55,552 nucleotides of DNA from Bradyrhizobium retamae (GCF_001440415.1 NZ_LLYA01000175.1:1-55552); one strand, 5' to 3'. Counted from the first letter of the stretch, positions 1 through 8,478 are shown. The notes: generated from the letters alone by a model not told the origin. Made by a program: numbers and translations.

Positions 1-325
1 TACTTCAAAAATACAGTTGCTTCCCGGAGAACGGCTCTTTTGCCTCCGTCGCCGACCGGATAATTCCCGCCGACTTAACGCCAGCACCGCGGCGTCCGAA
101 CCACACGACTTCGCCGTACGCTTCCGGCGCGTACGTCTAGCGCGCCATCAGCGTCCATCGCATCTCACCGCACGTTCGTGACGATCGCGAGCGCCCCTCA
201 ATGGGTGAGACGGGCGGAGTTATGCATCTGATTTGCGTGACAAGTTAAGCGGAATATTTTTGATTCCCGGGCTTGACACGAGTTCTGAAAATCCGAAGTG
301 ATTTGCCCGTCGTGCCATTTAGTCG
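1..325. repeat. Decayed dispersed Bradyrhizobium-type repeat; no gene seen
   Basis: No convincing reading frame is present. The stretch resembles, from memory, a dispersed intergenic sequence of Bradyrhizobium genomes. Recognisable blocks are the CCACACGACTTCGCCGTACG region near 102-121, the ATTTTTGATTCCCGGGCTTG region near 257-276 and the TGATTTGCCCGTCGTGCC region near 299-316. Many substitutions relative to the remembered form suggest an old, decaying copy. Its boundaries cannot be set from one copy. Confidence 0.4.
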
Positions 326-377
326 CAGTCGCGCATTGAAATTCGCTTGGGCGCGAGGCAAATCAGTTCGCCGTCCG

Positions 378-470
378 TAGGGTGGCAAGCGAAAGCCACC
401 AACATGAAGCCCACCCGGCGATAGATGTGGGCACGGCGCAAGTGTGCCTTTTGCCCGCTCTATGGGATCT
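378..470. repeat. Dispersed intergenic inverted repeat
   Basis: A GTAGGGTGGCAAGCGAAAGC segment is followed by an oppositely oriented GTGGGCACGGCGCAAG block ending in TTTTGCCCGCTCTA. This matches the GTAGGGTGGGCAAAG...GTGCCCACC type of repeat often seen between Bradyrhizobium genes (recalled, not searched). It sits just past the stop codon of the small secreted-protein gene on the minus strand and may form an RNA hairpin. Confidence 0.4.
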
Positions 471-475
471 CGCCG

Positions 476-763
476 TCAATCTTTTGGTGTGGAATCCGGC
501 GGACAGTTCGGGGAAGCCTTCAGCGGCTTGTCGCCGCTCTGCACCGTCGGCGCGGCCGAGTTCGTGCCGCCGGCATCGGGCAGCACCGCGCTTTTACCAA
601 CGGTGACTGAATTTGACGTCTTCTCCTCGCCGCTTCCCGATGTCGCAGCCGGCGATGTCGTGCAGGCCGTCTCCTGCTTCTGGCCCGATGGTGCCGTGGA
701 TTGGGCAGAGGCCGCACTCACTCCGATTACCGCTACAAAAATCGCTGCCGCGACGCGGGTCAT
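476..763 (-). CDS. Small secreted hypothetical protein, 95 aa
   Basis: The start at 763 is chosen because TTTGGAGACC lies just upstream and the protein then begins with a clear signal peptide (MTRVAAAIFVAVIGVSAASA, cleavage before Q). The open frame extends further upstream but that part is a shadow of the opposite VOC gene. The mature part (about 75 residues) is rich in Ser, Thr, Gly, Pro and Lys, with two Cys and no recognisable domain. It is probably periplasmic or exported. I recall similar short proteins in Bradyrhizobium but know no function. The gene is divergent from the VOC gene. Confidence 0.6.
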   Translation of the reverse strand: MTRVAAAIFVAVIGVSAASAQSTAPSGQKQETACTTSPAATSGSGEEKTSNSVTVGKSAVLPDAGGTNSAAPTVQSGDKPLKASPNCPPDSTPKD

Positions 764-908
764 TTTCGGTCTCCAAAGGCTCAAAATGGCTTGCTCAGAG
801 CAAAACGTTCTGCTGCAACGATGGTTCCGGTTAGCCTTTATGCGGCGTCGCGGAGATTGAAACCGGCGCAGGATCTGCTTCATTGAACGATCGTGAAAGG
901 GAAAATTC

Positions 909-1871
909 ATGGCCATCGGTCTGACGCGCCGCACGCTGCTCCATCTCGCCGGCGCCTCATCGCTGTCGGCCGCGGCCGTTGCCGCAGCGCAGGCGGAGGG
1001 TGTGGCGGGCGGCGGGCCGACCTTCGCCAACCGCACGCCGATGCGGATCGGCATGGTGACCTTGCGCGTGCGCAACCTCGATCTCGTCACCGACTACTAT
1101 CGCGACGCCATCGGGCTCACCGTCTTGCAACGCACGGCAACCGGCGCCCGTCTCGGCGCGGGCGGCGTGCCGCTGCTCGATCTCACGCTGCGCGCGGGCG
1201 CCGCCACGGAGGCGCGGAATGCCGCGGGCCTCTATCACACCGCCTTCCTGATGCCGACCCGCAAGGATCTCGCTCGCTGGCTGGTGCACGCCGCAACAAA
1301 TAAGGTGCCGCTCTCCGGATTTGCCGACCACCTCGTCAGCGAGTCCGTCTATCTCGACGATCCCGAAGGCAACGGCATCGAGGTTTACGCCGACCGCGCG
1401 CCCGAAAGCTGGAAATGGGATGGCGGCACGGTCGCGATGGCGACCGACCCGCTCGACATAGACGGCCTGCTGACGCTGACGAATCCGCGCATCTCCAACT
1501 ATGCCGGAGCGCCCGACGGCCTTCGCATCGGCCACATGCACCTGCGCGTCGGCGACCTCGAACGGGCGGACCACTTCTATGGCGGCGCCATCGGCTTCGA
1601 CCCGACCCGCAAGCGCACCGGCGCCGCGTTCCTGTCGTCTGGGCGCTATCACCATCACCTCGGCATCAATGTCTGGCAGAGCGCCGGCGCCGGCCGGCGG
1701 GATGATGCGGCCACGGGACTTGCATGGTTTTCGCTTGAAGTCGCGTCGGAGGAAATTCTGCAGGCCCAGCAGCAGCGCCTGCAGCAGGCCGGAGCGCCAG
1801 CCACGGCGATTACCAACGGCGTCGAAACCGCCGATCCCTGGGGCACCAAGGTGCGGCTAATCAAGGTTTGA
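909..1871 (+). CDS. Two-domain VOC-fold (glyoxalase / CatE-like extradiol dioxygenase) protein with Tat-like leader
   Basis: This 320-residue protein has two VOC modules, about residues 45-165 and 198-318, the layout of CatE/YfiE-type catechol 2,3-dioxygenases. The N-terminus carries a Tat-like leader with Arg7-Arg8 followed by a hydrophobic Ala-rich stretch, so export is likely. Candidate metal ligands are split. Module 1 keeps His110 and Glu158 but has Met/Thr where the first His is usual. Module 2 has His209/His211 and a His248-250 run, but Lys replaces the usual terminal Glu. Catalytic activity is therefore uncertain. Its last 124 codons are repeated almost exactly at 9236-9608. Substrate unknown. 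Confidence 0.8.
   Translation: MAIGLTRRTLLHLAGASSLSAAAVAAAQAEGVAGGGPTFANRTPMRIGMVTLRVRNLDLVTDYYRDAIGLTVLQRTATGARLGAGGVPLLDLTLRAGAATEARNAAGLYHTAFLMPTRKDLARWLVHAATNKVPLSGFADHLVSESVYLDDPEGNGIEVYADRAPESWKWDGGTVAMATDPLDIDGLLTLTNPRISNYAGAPDGLRIGHMHLRVGDLERADHFYGGAIGFDPTRKRTGAAFLSSGRYHHHLGINVWQSAGAGRRDDAATGLAWFSLEVASEEILQAQQQRLQQAGAPATAITNGVETADPWGTKVRLIKV
1499..1871 (+). repeat. Direct repeat copy 1 (3' part of VOC gene)
   Basis: This 373-bp stretch recurs at 9236-9608 with roughly 95% identity by eye. Homology begins at CTATGCCGG and stops at the stop codon. The sequences on either side are unrelated, so this is a segmental copy and not conservation between full-length paralogues within the window. 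Confidence 0.9.
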
Positions 1872-1974
1872 TGCTGGGCGCGATCGTTCGGTTAGCCCGG
1901 TTCAGCATGCGCCGACAGGCCATGCGACCGCGGGAGAAGTCAGGTTTCTTTCTCCCGCCAATGATCACCGAACA

Positions 1975-2109
1975 TTATTTCTTCTTACCGGAACCCAAGG
2001 TTGGCTGCCAGCCCCCGGCCTTCTGACTCGGTGCTGCGGCAATTACCTTGATCTTCTCCTTCTTGGGTTTCTTGGCTTCCCGATTGCCTCGTTGCTCGCC
2101 TTTGGCCAT
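1975..2109 (-). CDS. Small basic hypothetical protein, 44 aa
   Basis: The start at 2109 follows a good ribosome-binding site (CCCAGGAGATCGAC). The product is very Lys-rich, starting MAKGEQRGNREAKKPKKEK and ending in GSGKKK. I recall near-identical short proteins across Bradyrhizobium and related genera, of unknown function; the charge suggests nucleic-acid or ribosome association (inference). It converges on the VOC gene. Confidence 0.7.
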   Translation of the reverse strand: MAKGEQRGNREAKKPKKEKIKVIAAAPSQKAGGWQPTLGSGKKK

Positions 2110-2173
2110 GTCGATCTCCTGGGTTGATGGTGATGCTTGAACCAATGCAGATCCGGCTAGAAATCGTTGTCGA

Positions 2174-2410
2174 CTAGAGCCGAGGCGCGTCGAGATCATA
2201 TCTGACCTTCAACGTCCTGATCAGATCGAGCGTGCGGGCGCGATAGAAATCGTCGCCCTCGGACGCTGGCCGACTGATGCTCGCGCTCCATCCGTAAGCA
2301 TCGTCAAAAACAAACATCGTCATTCCCGAAGGCCAGGGACCATGGAGGATGCTTGCCTGCTCCACAATCATATCCTGGAGCTCATCGGCGGTCTTGAAGG
2401 GTCTGCTCAT
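2174..2410 (-). CDS. Hypothetical protein, 78 aa
   Basis: The ATG at 2410 is preceded by GGTCCCGGAGGCAAGCC, a strong ribosome-binding site. The protein is soluble, with an N-terminal predicted helix (TADELQDMIVEQA) and a WSASISRP segment followed by a charged C-terminal helix. No domain recognised, though it reads like a conserved small Bradyrhizobium protein. It lies 33 bp downstream of the frameshifted small gene and may share a transcript with it. Confidence 0.65.
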   Translation of the reverse strand: MSRPFKTADELQDMIVEQASILHGPWPSGMTMFVFDDAYGWSASISRPASEGDDFYRARTLDLIRTLKVRYDLDAPRL

Positions 2411-2443
2411 GGCTTGCCTCCGGGACCTGTTGTGGGCGCCTTG

Positions 2444-2640
2444 CTATTCTTCAAGATGGTCGAACTCATCAGACAGCAGGATGCGGCCCCGGGGCGTGTA
2501 TATCCTCACATCCAAATAACCCTCCTGCAAGAGCTCCTTCGCCTTCTTGACGGCAGCCCCGCCGCCGCACGGCTAAGATTGACCCGGCCAAATTGATTGT
2601 TGCCGCTGATCAGGTAATGCAGTTCGCTCGTCCTATCCAT
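2444..2640 (-). pseudogene. Frameshifted small hypothetical gene
   Basis: Two frames join to make one protein-like sequence. From the ATG at 2640 the frame reads MDRTSELHYLISGNNQFGRV and NLSRA. It then loses sense within a GGC/GGGG run at about 2551-2572, where a -1 shift opens AVKKAKELLQEGYLDVRIYT and PRGRILLSDEFDHLEE to the TAG at 2444. The total of 197 bp is not a multiple of three. The corrected product would be about 65 residues, soluble, function unknown. The shift may be a real mutation or a sequencing error in a GC-rich run. Confidence 0.6.
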
Positions 2641-2848
2641 GCAGGAATGCCACGGCCGACACCAACAATAGAAGAAGCGGCGGAACGATTGCCGGCGGGA
2701 CGGTCCGGTCGGCAGCCAAGCAACCTTGGGACAACAAAAGCGCTCCGTTCGTCGGGGCGTGAGCGTTGCTAGCCCTCAGTCACCGATAGACGCCGTGGGA
2801 AACGCGGTGATAATCAACTCTAGGCTCGCGTCGCCGCAATAGCGAGCG

Positions 2849-3010
2849 CTAAAACGCCGCGGAGACGCCGAGCGCCTGCCGGTGGCAATGCTCGCACTTG
2901 ACCTTATGCCAACCTCCAGCGCGATTGCGGAAGGGCGCTGACGTAATCCCGTCGCGTCCAATTCGAAGCGGTCTACATGGCCCGATCCGCGGAAATTTGT
3001 CGGGTTTATC
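2849..3010 (-). other. Possible degenerate zinc-ribbon gene fragment without a start codon
   Basis: Directly after the stop of the 80-residue gene, the same frame continues open and encodes FRNRAGGWHKVKCEHCHRQA before a TAG at 2849. The CEHC motif with flanking basic residues looks like half of a zinc ribbon. No ATG, GTG or TTG with a ribosome-binding site opens it, so it is at best a remnant. Nothing else convincing is seen between 2641 and 3010. Confidence 0.25.
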
Positions 3011-3253
3011 TCAATCGAAGGCCGATGGCAGCTCTCCCCTGCGGAAGATGACCGTCGGCTCGTCGTCATAGTCGCCGACCTCAGGGTCACCGGTGGATGA
3101 GAAGGCAACAACGCCGAGCTTGCTCTCGGCCAGCCGCTCCGCGGTGCGAAGCGCGCCCGTTGCCGTTTTGCAGGCAATCGGAGCGTCGGCTTTCAGGTTT
3201 CCTCCCCGGCCGGCATTGAATACCTGAACGAAGTAGCTTGTTTCGCGAGCCAT
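3011..3253 (-). CDS. Conserved hypothetical protein, 80 aa
   Basis: The ATG at 3253 follows TTCTAAGGAGACCCC, a strong ribosome-binding site. The product starts MARETSYFVQVFNAGRGGNL, includes GVVAFSSTGDPEVGDYDDEP and ends RRGELPSAFD. I recall this as a conserved small family in Bradyrhizobium and relatives without assigned function. It is a short cytoplasmic, acidic protein with no signal peptide or membrane segment. Confidence 0.75.
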   Translation of the reverse strand: MARETSYFVQVFNAGRGGNLKADAPIACKTATGALRTAERLAESKLGVVAFSSTGDPEVGDYDDEPTVIFRRGELPSAFD

Positions 3254-3296
3254 GGGGTCTCCTTAGAAATGCGGATCGCACCGCGCGATTTCTGAT

Positions 3297-4589
3297 TCAA
3301 GCCATCGATCGCATCAACGCGGAAATTTCGATTGTCGCAAAGTTGGAGTACGTATCCGAGACGGCGTAAGGCAATATGAGTTGACCGTTGTGCGTCATCG
3401 CTCCGCAGGTATAGACCACATTGGGAACGTAGCCTTCGCGTTCGGATGGTTCGGGTCGCAGCAACGGTTCACGCGAACGCGCCAGCACCCTGGAAGGGTC
3501 GCGCTTGTCCAGCAGCGCTGCGCCGATCGAGTATTTCCGGACCGGGCCGACACCGTGCGTCAACATCAGCCAGCCCTCCTCCAGTTCGATTGGCGATCCG
3601 CAGTTCCCGATCTGCACGAACTCCCAGGGAAATTGCGGCCTCAAGACCGGCTGACCGCCTTCCCATCTGTAGAGATCGTCCGAATAGACCAGATAGAGAT
3701 TCTCGTTGTCCTGTCGCGCAATCATGGCGTACCTGCCATCGATTTTCCGCGGGAAGAGCGCCATGCCCTTGTTACGCGCGGCTGTGCCTTGCAGCGGCGT
3801 CATCCGAAAAGAGAGGAAGTCGGCGGTTTCAATCAACTCCGATCGGATGGCAGTGCCCTTATAGGCGGTATAAGTTGCGTAATAGATCGTCCGACCGCCG
3901 TCGCTAAATTGGACGAAGCGAGCGTCTTCGATGCCGTTCGATTGCGACTCCGTCAGCGGAAAGATCACCCGTTCGCTGATGTCTGGTGCCAGCTCGAAAA
4001 CGACGTCGACTTCATCGCCGCTCGGTCCGGTGGTCCGGTGCGTGATCCGGGGACTCGTAGCGAGCCGGGCGGTCGGATCGACTCTGATACTGCCATCCGC
4101 CGCGATCGTGCCGGCGCGAAACGTCAGCGACGATACATGCCCCTCGCCGACGGCTCGGAGGCTCAGAATGAAGCGCAGGCTGCCGCTCGGAATTCCCGAC
4201 TGGTCGGGGTGCGGCACGATGCTTGGATTGAACAGTGCCGACGCTTCGAAGGAATACTCGTGCAGGAAGTAGGCGCCGATCAGTTGGCGCTGCACTTCGG
4301 AAAACGTAGTGTGCGCCAGCAGCGCCTCCTCCATCTCATCGGCACGCAGCTCAAAGGTCTTTAGCAAGTTGCGGTGCCGGCCCTGAAAATTCTCCAGCAC
4401 GTCCGCCAATTGGGCGGCTGCAGCCTGCGAATCGAGATTGAGAACGCGCTCGACAATATGATTGGCGCGTGTCTTGTCGGTCGGATTGAGATCGCGCGGT
4501 TCGGTCGCTGGCTTGAACGGACGGACGATCACGCGCCCAGGATCAGGCCGCAGATAGAGCGCCCGCCGATTGATGAAAGTGGCTTGCAA
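3297..4589 (-). CDS. Glycoside hydrolase family 130 protein (beta-mannoside phosphorylase/mannosidase-like)
   Basis: This 430-residue protein belongs to the GH130 / PH1107-related five-bladed propeller family, which phosphorolyses or hydrolyses beta-mannosides. Family-like motifs are GIEDARFVQF (the EDPR-type motif, with Ala for Pro), NKGMALFPRKIDGRYAMIAR and the NCGSPIELEEGWLMLTHGVG core. An N-terminal extension of about 100 residues precedes the propeller. The start is a TTG at 4589 with GAGGG upstream. It lies 42 bp after the GT4 gene and completes the manA-GT-GH130 operon, so a mannose-containing glycan is the likely substrate (inference). Whether it is a phosphorylase or a hydrolase cannot be told from the sequence. 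Confidence 0.85.
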   Translation of the reverse strand: MQATFINRRALYLRPDPGRVIVRPFKPATEPRDLNPTDKTRANHIVERVLNLDSQAAAAQLADVLENFQGRHRNLLKTFELRADEMEEALLAHTTFSEVQRQLIGAYFLHEYSFEASALFNPSIVPHPDQSGIPSGSLRFILSLRAVGEGHVSSLTFRAGTIAADGSIRVDPTARLATSPRITHRTTGPSGDEVDVVFELAPDISERVIFPLTESQSNGIEDARFVQFSDGGRTIYYATYTAYKGTAIRSELIETADFLSFRMTPLQGTAARNKGMALFPRKIDGRYAMIARQDNENLYLVYSDDLYRWEGGQPVLRPQFPWEFVQIGNCGSPIELEEGWLMLTHGVGPVRKYSIGAALLDKRDPSRVLARSREPLLRPEPSEREGYVPNVVYTCGAMTHNGQLILPYAVSDTYSNFATIEISALMRSMA

Positions 4590-4631
4590 CAGCGTGCCCT
4601 CTGTTCGCGTGTGCGTGAATAGACGCTTGAC

Positions 4632-6917
4632 TCAAGCGCCTATGGCGCGAAGCGCCACAGGATTGGTCGGATTGATATTGGCGCGCACAAGCTGGCGCAT
4701 CTCGGCGAGCGCCAGCAGATACGACACGACCGACTCCCCGCCGCAATTTTCATTCGCGCGGTCAGGATGCAGCCCGTCGCGGCAAGTGCCGGTGTCGGAA
4801 TCGACCAGCGCCACCGACAGGTCGTTGCCGCCGAAAAACCAGGAAAAAACCCTGGCCGCGATCGCCTTCCATTCGGCATCGCCGTCCGCCCGCCAGGCGA
4901 TCAGACATGCCGCAATCGTTGCGCTGGCTTCCACCGGCTGCTGATCGAACGCGCCAGGAGGCTTTCGAAGTTGTCCGAAGCTCGTCGTGCCCACGGGACG
5001 GAAATGCCCGGTTGAGGTCGTCTGCTGTGTCATCAACCAGCGCAGGGTTCTCAAGCCAGCATCGATGTAGGCCGGCGTTCGCGTTGCGAGGCCCGTAGCG
5101 ATCAGGGCCTGCGGCAGGCGGGCGTTGTCATACGCCAGGCTTTCCTCGAACCACACCCAGTCCGGCGTCTCGACCAAATCCAGGCCCGAAACCAGCCCGT
5201 CGGCAAGAGAATGCCTGATCTCACGGGCGCGCTGATCATCCGGAGTTAGGGCACAATAGGCGTCGAGGCCGAGCAGCGTGAAGGCCATTGCGCGAGGCGA
5301 ACGAAAGGCCGCGGCGGTCGACAGGGCTTCGGCAAACAAGGCCGCCGCCCATCGACGCCGTGATCGGCTGGCATCCTTCCGCCCGCATTCGCCCAGGGCC
5401 CACAGAGTTCGCCCGTGGCTGTCCTCGGAGCCTTTATCTTCAAGCCAGGTCCGGTTGAAACCCATGAAGTTGCGAAAGCGCCTGGTATCGGGATTCCACG
5501 CATGCTGCACAAAGGCGGCAAAGCGGCCCGTCTGGCTTTCCGAAAGCGGGTGTTCGCCCGGTTCATTGAGCGCGCAGGCCAGCAGCAACGCGCGGGCGTT
5601 GTCGTCCACGCAGTAGCCGTGCGCGCGATCAGGTACCGAATGCACGGCGTGCTGAAACAGGCCGGTATCGTCGCACATCGACAGGAAATGGCCCAATTGC
5701 ATGTCGGGCACGGCGGGGCGGTGCGGCGCGATTGCGTCCGGTCGGGCGCGCGCGATCACCTTCAGCCGGTGGCCGTGTCGTGCATTGTCGAAGGCGGTCA
5801 TGTAACGCTCGGCTGTGCGCTCCCATGTCATCGATCGGCTGGCAGCGTGGGCGCGCTCGCGCATCGCCTGACGGCGAGGACCGTCGGTAAGCAGGCCCGC
5901 TATTTCGTTGCCAATCCCCATCGCGTCGCCAAAGGAAACGAGAACGCCGCGGCCGTCGGCCAGCAGTTCGCGCGCATGCCAATAAGGTGTTGAGACGACC
6001 GGCTTGCCGAGGCCGAAGCTGTAGGCCAGCGTGCCCGACGTCATCTGCGCCTCGTTGAGATACGGCGTGACATAGACGTCGCACATTGAAATGAATTCGA
6101 GCAGCGTGGCCTGATACACGAACTGATCGAGGAATACGACGTGATCCTCGACGCCAAGTTTGCGCACGCGTGCCATCAGGCTGCCGCGATACGCTTCGCC
6201 CTGGTCACGAACCAGATTGGGATGCGTCGCTCCAAGTACCACATAGACCGCGTCCGGCCGTCTTTTCAGGATCGAGGGCATGGCGTCGATCATGACCTCG
6301 ATGCCCTTGCTGGGGGACAGCAGGCCGAACGTCAGAATGACCGACCGGTTGCTGAATCCGAGCTTGGCCTTTGCCTCGTCCGGCGCGACGAGCGGAAAGT
6401 CGGGGATGCCATGGGCAATGACCTCGATCTTGTCGTCCGGCACGCGATAGACGTTGCGCAGCAGCTCACGGCCCTTGTTGGCCATCACGACGACTTTCGA
6501 GGACATCTCGACGATGCGCTCCATCACCGCGCGCTGAGCCGCGGTCGGTGCGGCCAGCACCGTGTGCAGCGTCGTGACGACCGGCATGGTAAGGCGCGAC
6601 AGCAGTTCCAGGATATGAGCCCCGGCCTCGCCGCCGAAAATTCCGAACTCGTGCTGCAGACAGACGATATCGAACCGGCCGGCGTTGAGAAACGCCGCAC
6701 CGGCCACATACTCCTCGACGCTGGCGTCCTTGATCTGCAACGCGACCGAGGCCGGATAGTCGTAGGTCTGATCGTGATCGGTCATCGCCACGATGCAGGT
6801 TTGCAGGTTTGGCTCCGAATTCGAGATTGCGCGTTGCAGGTCGGTCGAAAATGTCGCGATTCCGCAGCGGCGAGGCAACGAATTGCCGATCACGGCGATC
6901 CTGCGTAGCGGCGTCAC
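4632..6917 (-). CDS. GT4 glycosyltransferase fused to an alpha/alpha-toroid domain
   Basis: The start is a GTG at 6917 overlapping the TGA of the isomerase gene, with GAGG upstream, giving 761 residues. Residues about 5-400 form a GT-B fold GT4 transferase, with the N-terminal RRCGIATFS loop, a C-terminal donor domain with LLSPSKGIEVMIDAMP, and the SGTLAYSFGLGKPVVS and ELLADGRG segments. Residues about 420-750 are helical and resemble six-hairpin glycosidases (VDDNARALLLA, EDSHGRTLWALG, FDQQPVEASATIAA). I recall this GT plus toroid combination beside GH130 genes. The inferred role is mannosyl transfer coupled to processing. A 7-bp inverted repeat spans the stop codon (4623-4640). Confidence 0.85.
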   Translation of the reverse strand: MTPLRRIAVIGNSLPRRCGIATFSTDLQRAISNSEPNLQTCIVAMTDHDQTYDYPASVALQIKDASVEEYVAGAAFLNAGRFDIVCLQHEFGIFGGEAGAHILELLSRLTMPVVTTLHTVLAAPTAAQRAVMERIVEMSSKVVVMANKGRELLRNVYRVPDDKIEVIAHGIPDFPLVAPDEAKAKLGFSNRSVILTFGLLSPSKGIEVMIDAMPSILKRRPDAVYVVLGATHPNLVRDQGEAYRGSLMARVRKLGVEDHVVFLDQFVYQATLLEFISMCDVYVTPYLNEAQMTSGTLAYSFGLGKPVVSTPYWHARELLADGRGVLVSFGDAMGIGNEIAGLLTDGPRRQAMRERAHAASRSMTWERTAERYMTAFDNARHGHRLKVIARARPDAIAPHRPAVPDMQLGHFLSMCDDTGLFQHAVHSVPDRAHGYCVDDNARALLLACALNEPGEHPLSESQTGRFAAFVQHAWNPDTRRFRNFMGFNRTWLEDKGSEDSHGRTLWALGECGRKDASRSRRRWAAALFAEALSTAAAFRSPRAMAFTLLGLDAYCALTPDDQRAREIRHSLADGLVSGLDLVETPDWVWFEESLAYDNARLPQALIATGLATRTPAYIDAGLRTLRWLMTQQTTSTGHFRPVGTTSFGQLRKPPGAFDQQPVEASATIAACLIAWRADGDAEWKAIAARVFSWFFGGNDLSVALVDSDTGTCRDGLHPDRANENCGGESVVSYLLALAEMRQLVRANINPTNPVALRAIGA

Positions 6918-7849
6918 GTGTGCGCCTCGACCAGGCCGGTGAGTTTCGTCACGTCGGACGCAACGGACCGAACAGGCTTGATCGATTGCCCGGAAAGCCT
7001 GTGCAAAAGGGAGCCGATCGGGCCGCTTGCGGGATATGCGACCAGGGCGGTTAGCCCGTTGGCACCGACTTCGATGCTGGCACGACCGCCGCCGACGAAG
7101 ATCGCCTGCCCGACCGACAGCGCGGCCAATCCGATCGCCGCATGGCCGTCGAGAGCGAGAACCCAAGTCTCCGAATCGGCGAGCAGCGCCCAGCTTGAAC
7201 CTTCGGGCAGCTCAAGCCGCTCGAGCACAAAATGCTGGCTCGCGACCAGAACCGTCCGCTCAAGAGTCAGGCGGACTGGATGACGTGGAGGTCGAAGCGG
7301 AGCAATGTTCGCGACTGCGACGCCATTGTCGATGTGCAGTTCACGCTGCCTGCCGTAGTCGAACAGGCGGAATGTCGTGTCGCTGCGCTGTTGAATCTCG
7401 GCGAGCACGATGCCGGCGCCGAGAGCGTGGATGGTCCCAGCCGGAATGAAGATGACATCGCCTTTCGCAACCGGACGCCATTGAACCAGATCAATGATCG
7501 AGCCATTTGTGATCGCCGTCCGTAGTTCCTGTGGTGTGACCCGTCGATTCAGGCCAACGCCGATCTGCGCGCCCGGCTCCGCCGAGATGATGTACCATGC
7601 CTCGCTCTTGCCGTTCGGCATCCCCATTGCGCGCGCAAACGTATCGTCCGGATGGACCTGGATCGACAATGGTGCGCTGGTGAACAGCAACTTGAGAAGC
7701 AAGGCAGGCGTCGGCGCATTGCTGTCGGCGCGCTCGAACCAAAGCTCTCCCACCGCACCCCCGGTACCGTCGATGCTGCTCCATGGTTGGAGATCGCCGA
7801 CGCCCCAGGGCTTGGGCATGGCCTGTACGGACGCGTGTTCGATGGGCAT
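6914..7849 (-). CDS. manA: Class I mannose-6-phosphate isomerase (ManA type)
   Basis: It interconverts mannose 6-phosphate and fructose 6-phosphate. The ATG at 7849 is chosen over upstream starts because GGTCAGGAGATCCT precedes it, giving 311 residues. The zinc site of type I isomerases is visible: Gln64 and His66 in QVHPDD, Glu83 in KSEAWYI and His141 in PAGTIHALGAG, in a cupin fold. It is the first gene of the manA-GT4-GH130 operon and overlaps the GT start by 3 bp, which suggests translational coupling. It probably supplies or drains mannose phosphate for that pathway. The symbol is by family; no biochemical evidence is available here. Confidence 0.88.
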   Translation of the reverse strand: MPIEHASVQAMPKPWGVGDLQPWSSIDGTGGAVGELWFERADSNAPTPALLLKLLFTSAPLSIQVHPDDTFARAMGMPNGKSEAWYIISAEPGAQIGVGLNRRVTPQELRTAITNGSIIDLVQWRPVAKGDVIFIPAGTIHALGAGIVLAEIQQRSDTTFRLFDYGRQRELHIDNGVAVANIAPLRPPRHPVRLTLERTVLVASQHFVLERLELPEGSSWALLADSETWVLALDGHAAIGLAALSVGQAIFVGGGRASIEVGANGLTALVAYPASGPIGSLLHRLSGQSIKPVRSVASDVTKLTGLVEAHT

Positions 7850-8268
7850 AGGATCTCCTGACCCATGACGCGCATGCCGAAGCGACATGCCGTTGGTCGA
7901 TATCATCAGTAGGATGTGTGGCTAAGCGTCGCGTCTGCGGGACACGCTTTGTTGCGGAACCGGTTACGCTGTTGCTCATATGGATACTGCAGCACCCAAT
8001 AGCAACCATTTTGCTTCGCGTGCGGTCGATATAGTGCAAGACGGCACGCCGAGGACGGCAGAGGCGACTGGAAATCGATCCCAGCTCCACATCACGCTGC
8101 TCTCTCGCCATCAGAAAGATGCGGAACGAACGCTGACCCTTGCCTTCGCTTTGGGATTTCGCTCGACATCGTCATGAAAAGAGCGTCTGCTATACACATC
8201 ACCGCCCCTTCATTGGCTGCTATCGGTGACTGAGAGTCTTGTACTCCCGCCACACGAGGGCGGTTAGT
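7850..8268. other. Intergenic region upstream of the mannose operon
   Basis: About 420 bp with no supported gene. Open frames in it lack ribosome-binding sites and show no protein-like composition. It must hold the promoter of the minus-strand manA operon, but I see no clear -35/-10 pair. A 19-codon frame ending at 8234 shares an ITA...IGD-stop C-terminus with a frame ending at 2776; this is probably chance or a shared remnant. Confidence 0.5.
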
Positions 8269-8376
8269 ATGTCCACCAGCCAACAATTCAATCTGCGAGA
8301 GTGGCTGGTACCTCCAATCCTGGTACCAGTTGTTCTTGGTCTCCTTATCGCTGGAGCAGTTATTGTCCAGTGGTGA
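8269..8376 (+). CDS. Single-pass small membrane protein, 35 aa
   Basis: GAGGG lies 8 nt before the ATG at 8269. The 35-residue product starts MSTSQQFNLREWLVPP and continues as one hydrophobic span (ILVPVVLGLLIAGAVIV) ending QW. Size, ribosome-binding site and a single transmembrane helix are typical of genuine small inner-membrane proteins. The function is unknown; no partner is visible next to it. Confidence 0.55.
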   Translation: MSTSQQFNLREWLVPPILVPVVLGLLIAGAVIVQW

Positions 8377-8478
8377 CGCCGCAGTGCGGAACACGCGCAT
8401 CGCGATGCGCCAACCGCGGCTTTTGAAACCAGCTTCCACGCAGATCAAATCATCGCGGTGAACGCGCGAGGAATGACG

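Noticed and set aside
3381..4364. 327-codon plus-strand open frame opposite the GH130 gene
   Set aside because: It has no recognisable motif, and the opposite strand encodes a clear GH130 protein.
8092..8448. 118-codon minus-strand frame upstream of the mannose operon
   Set aside because: It has no ribosome-binding site, unlikely composition, and overlaps the better-supported 35-residue membrane protein.
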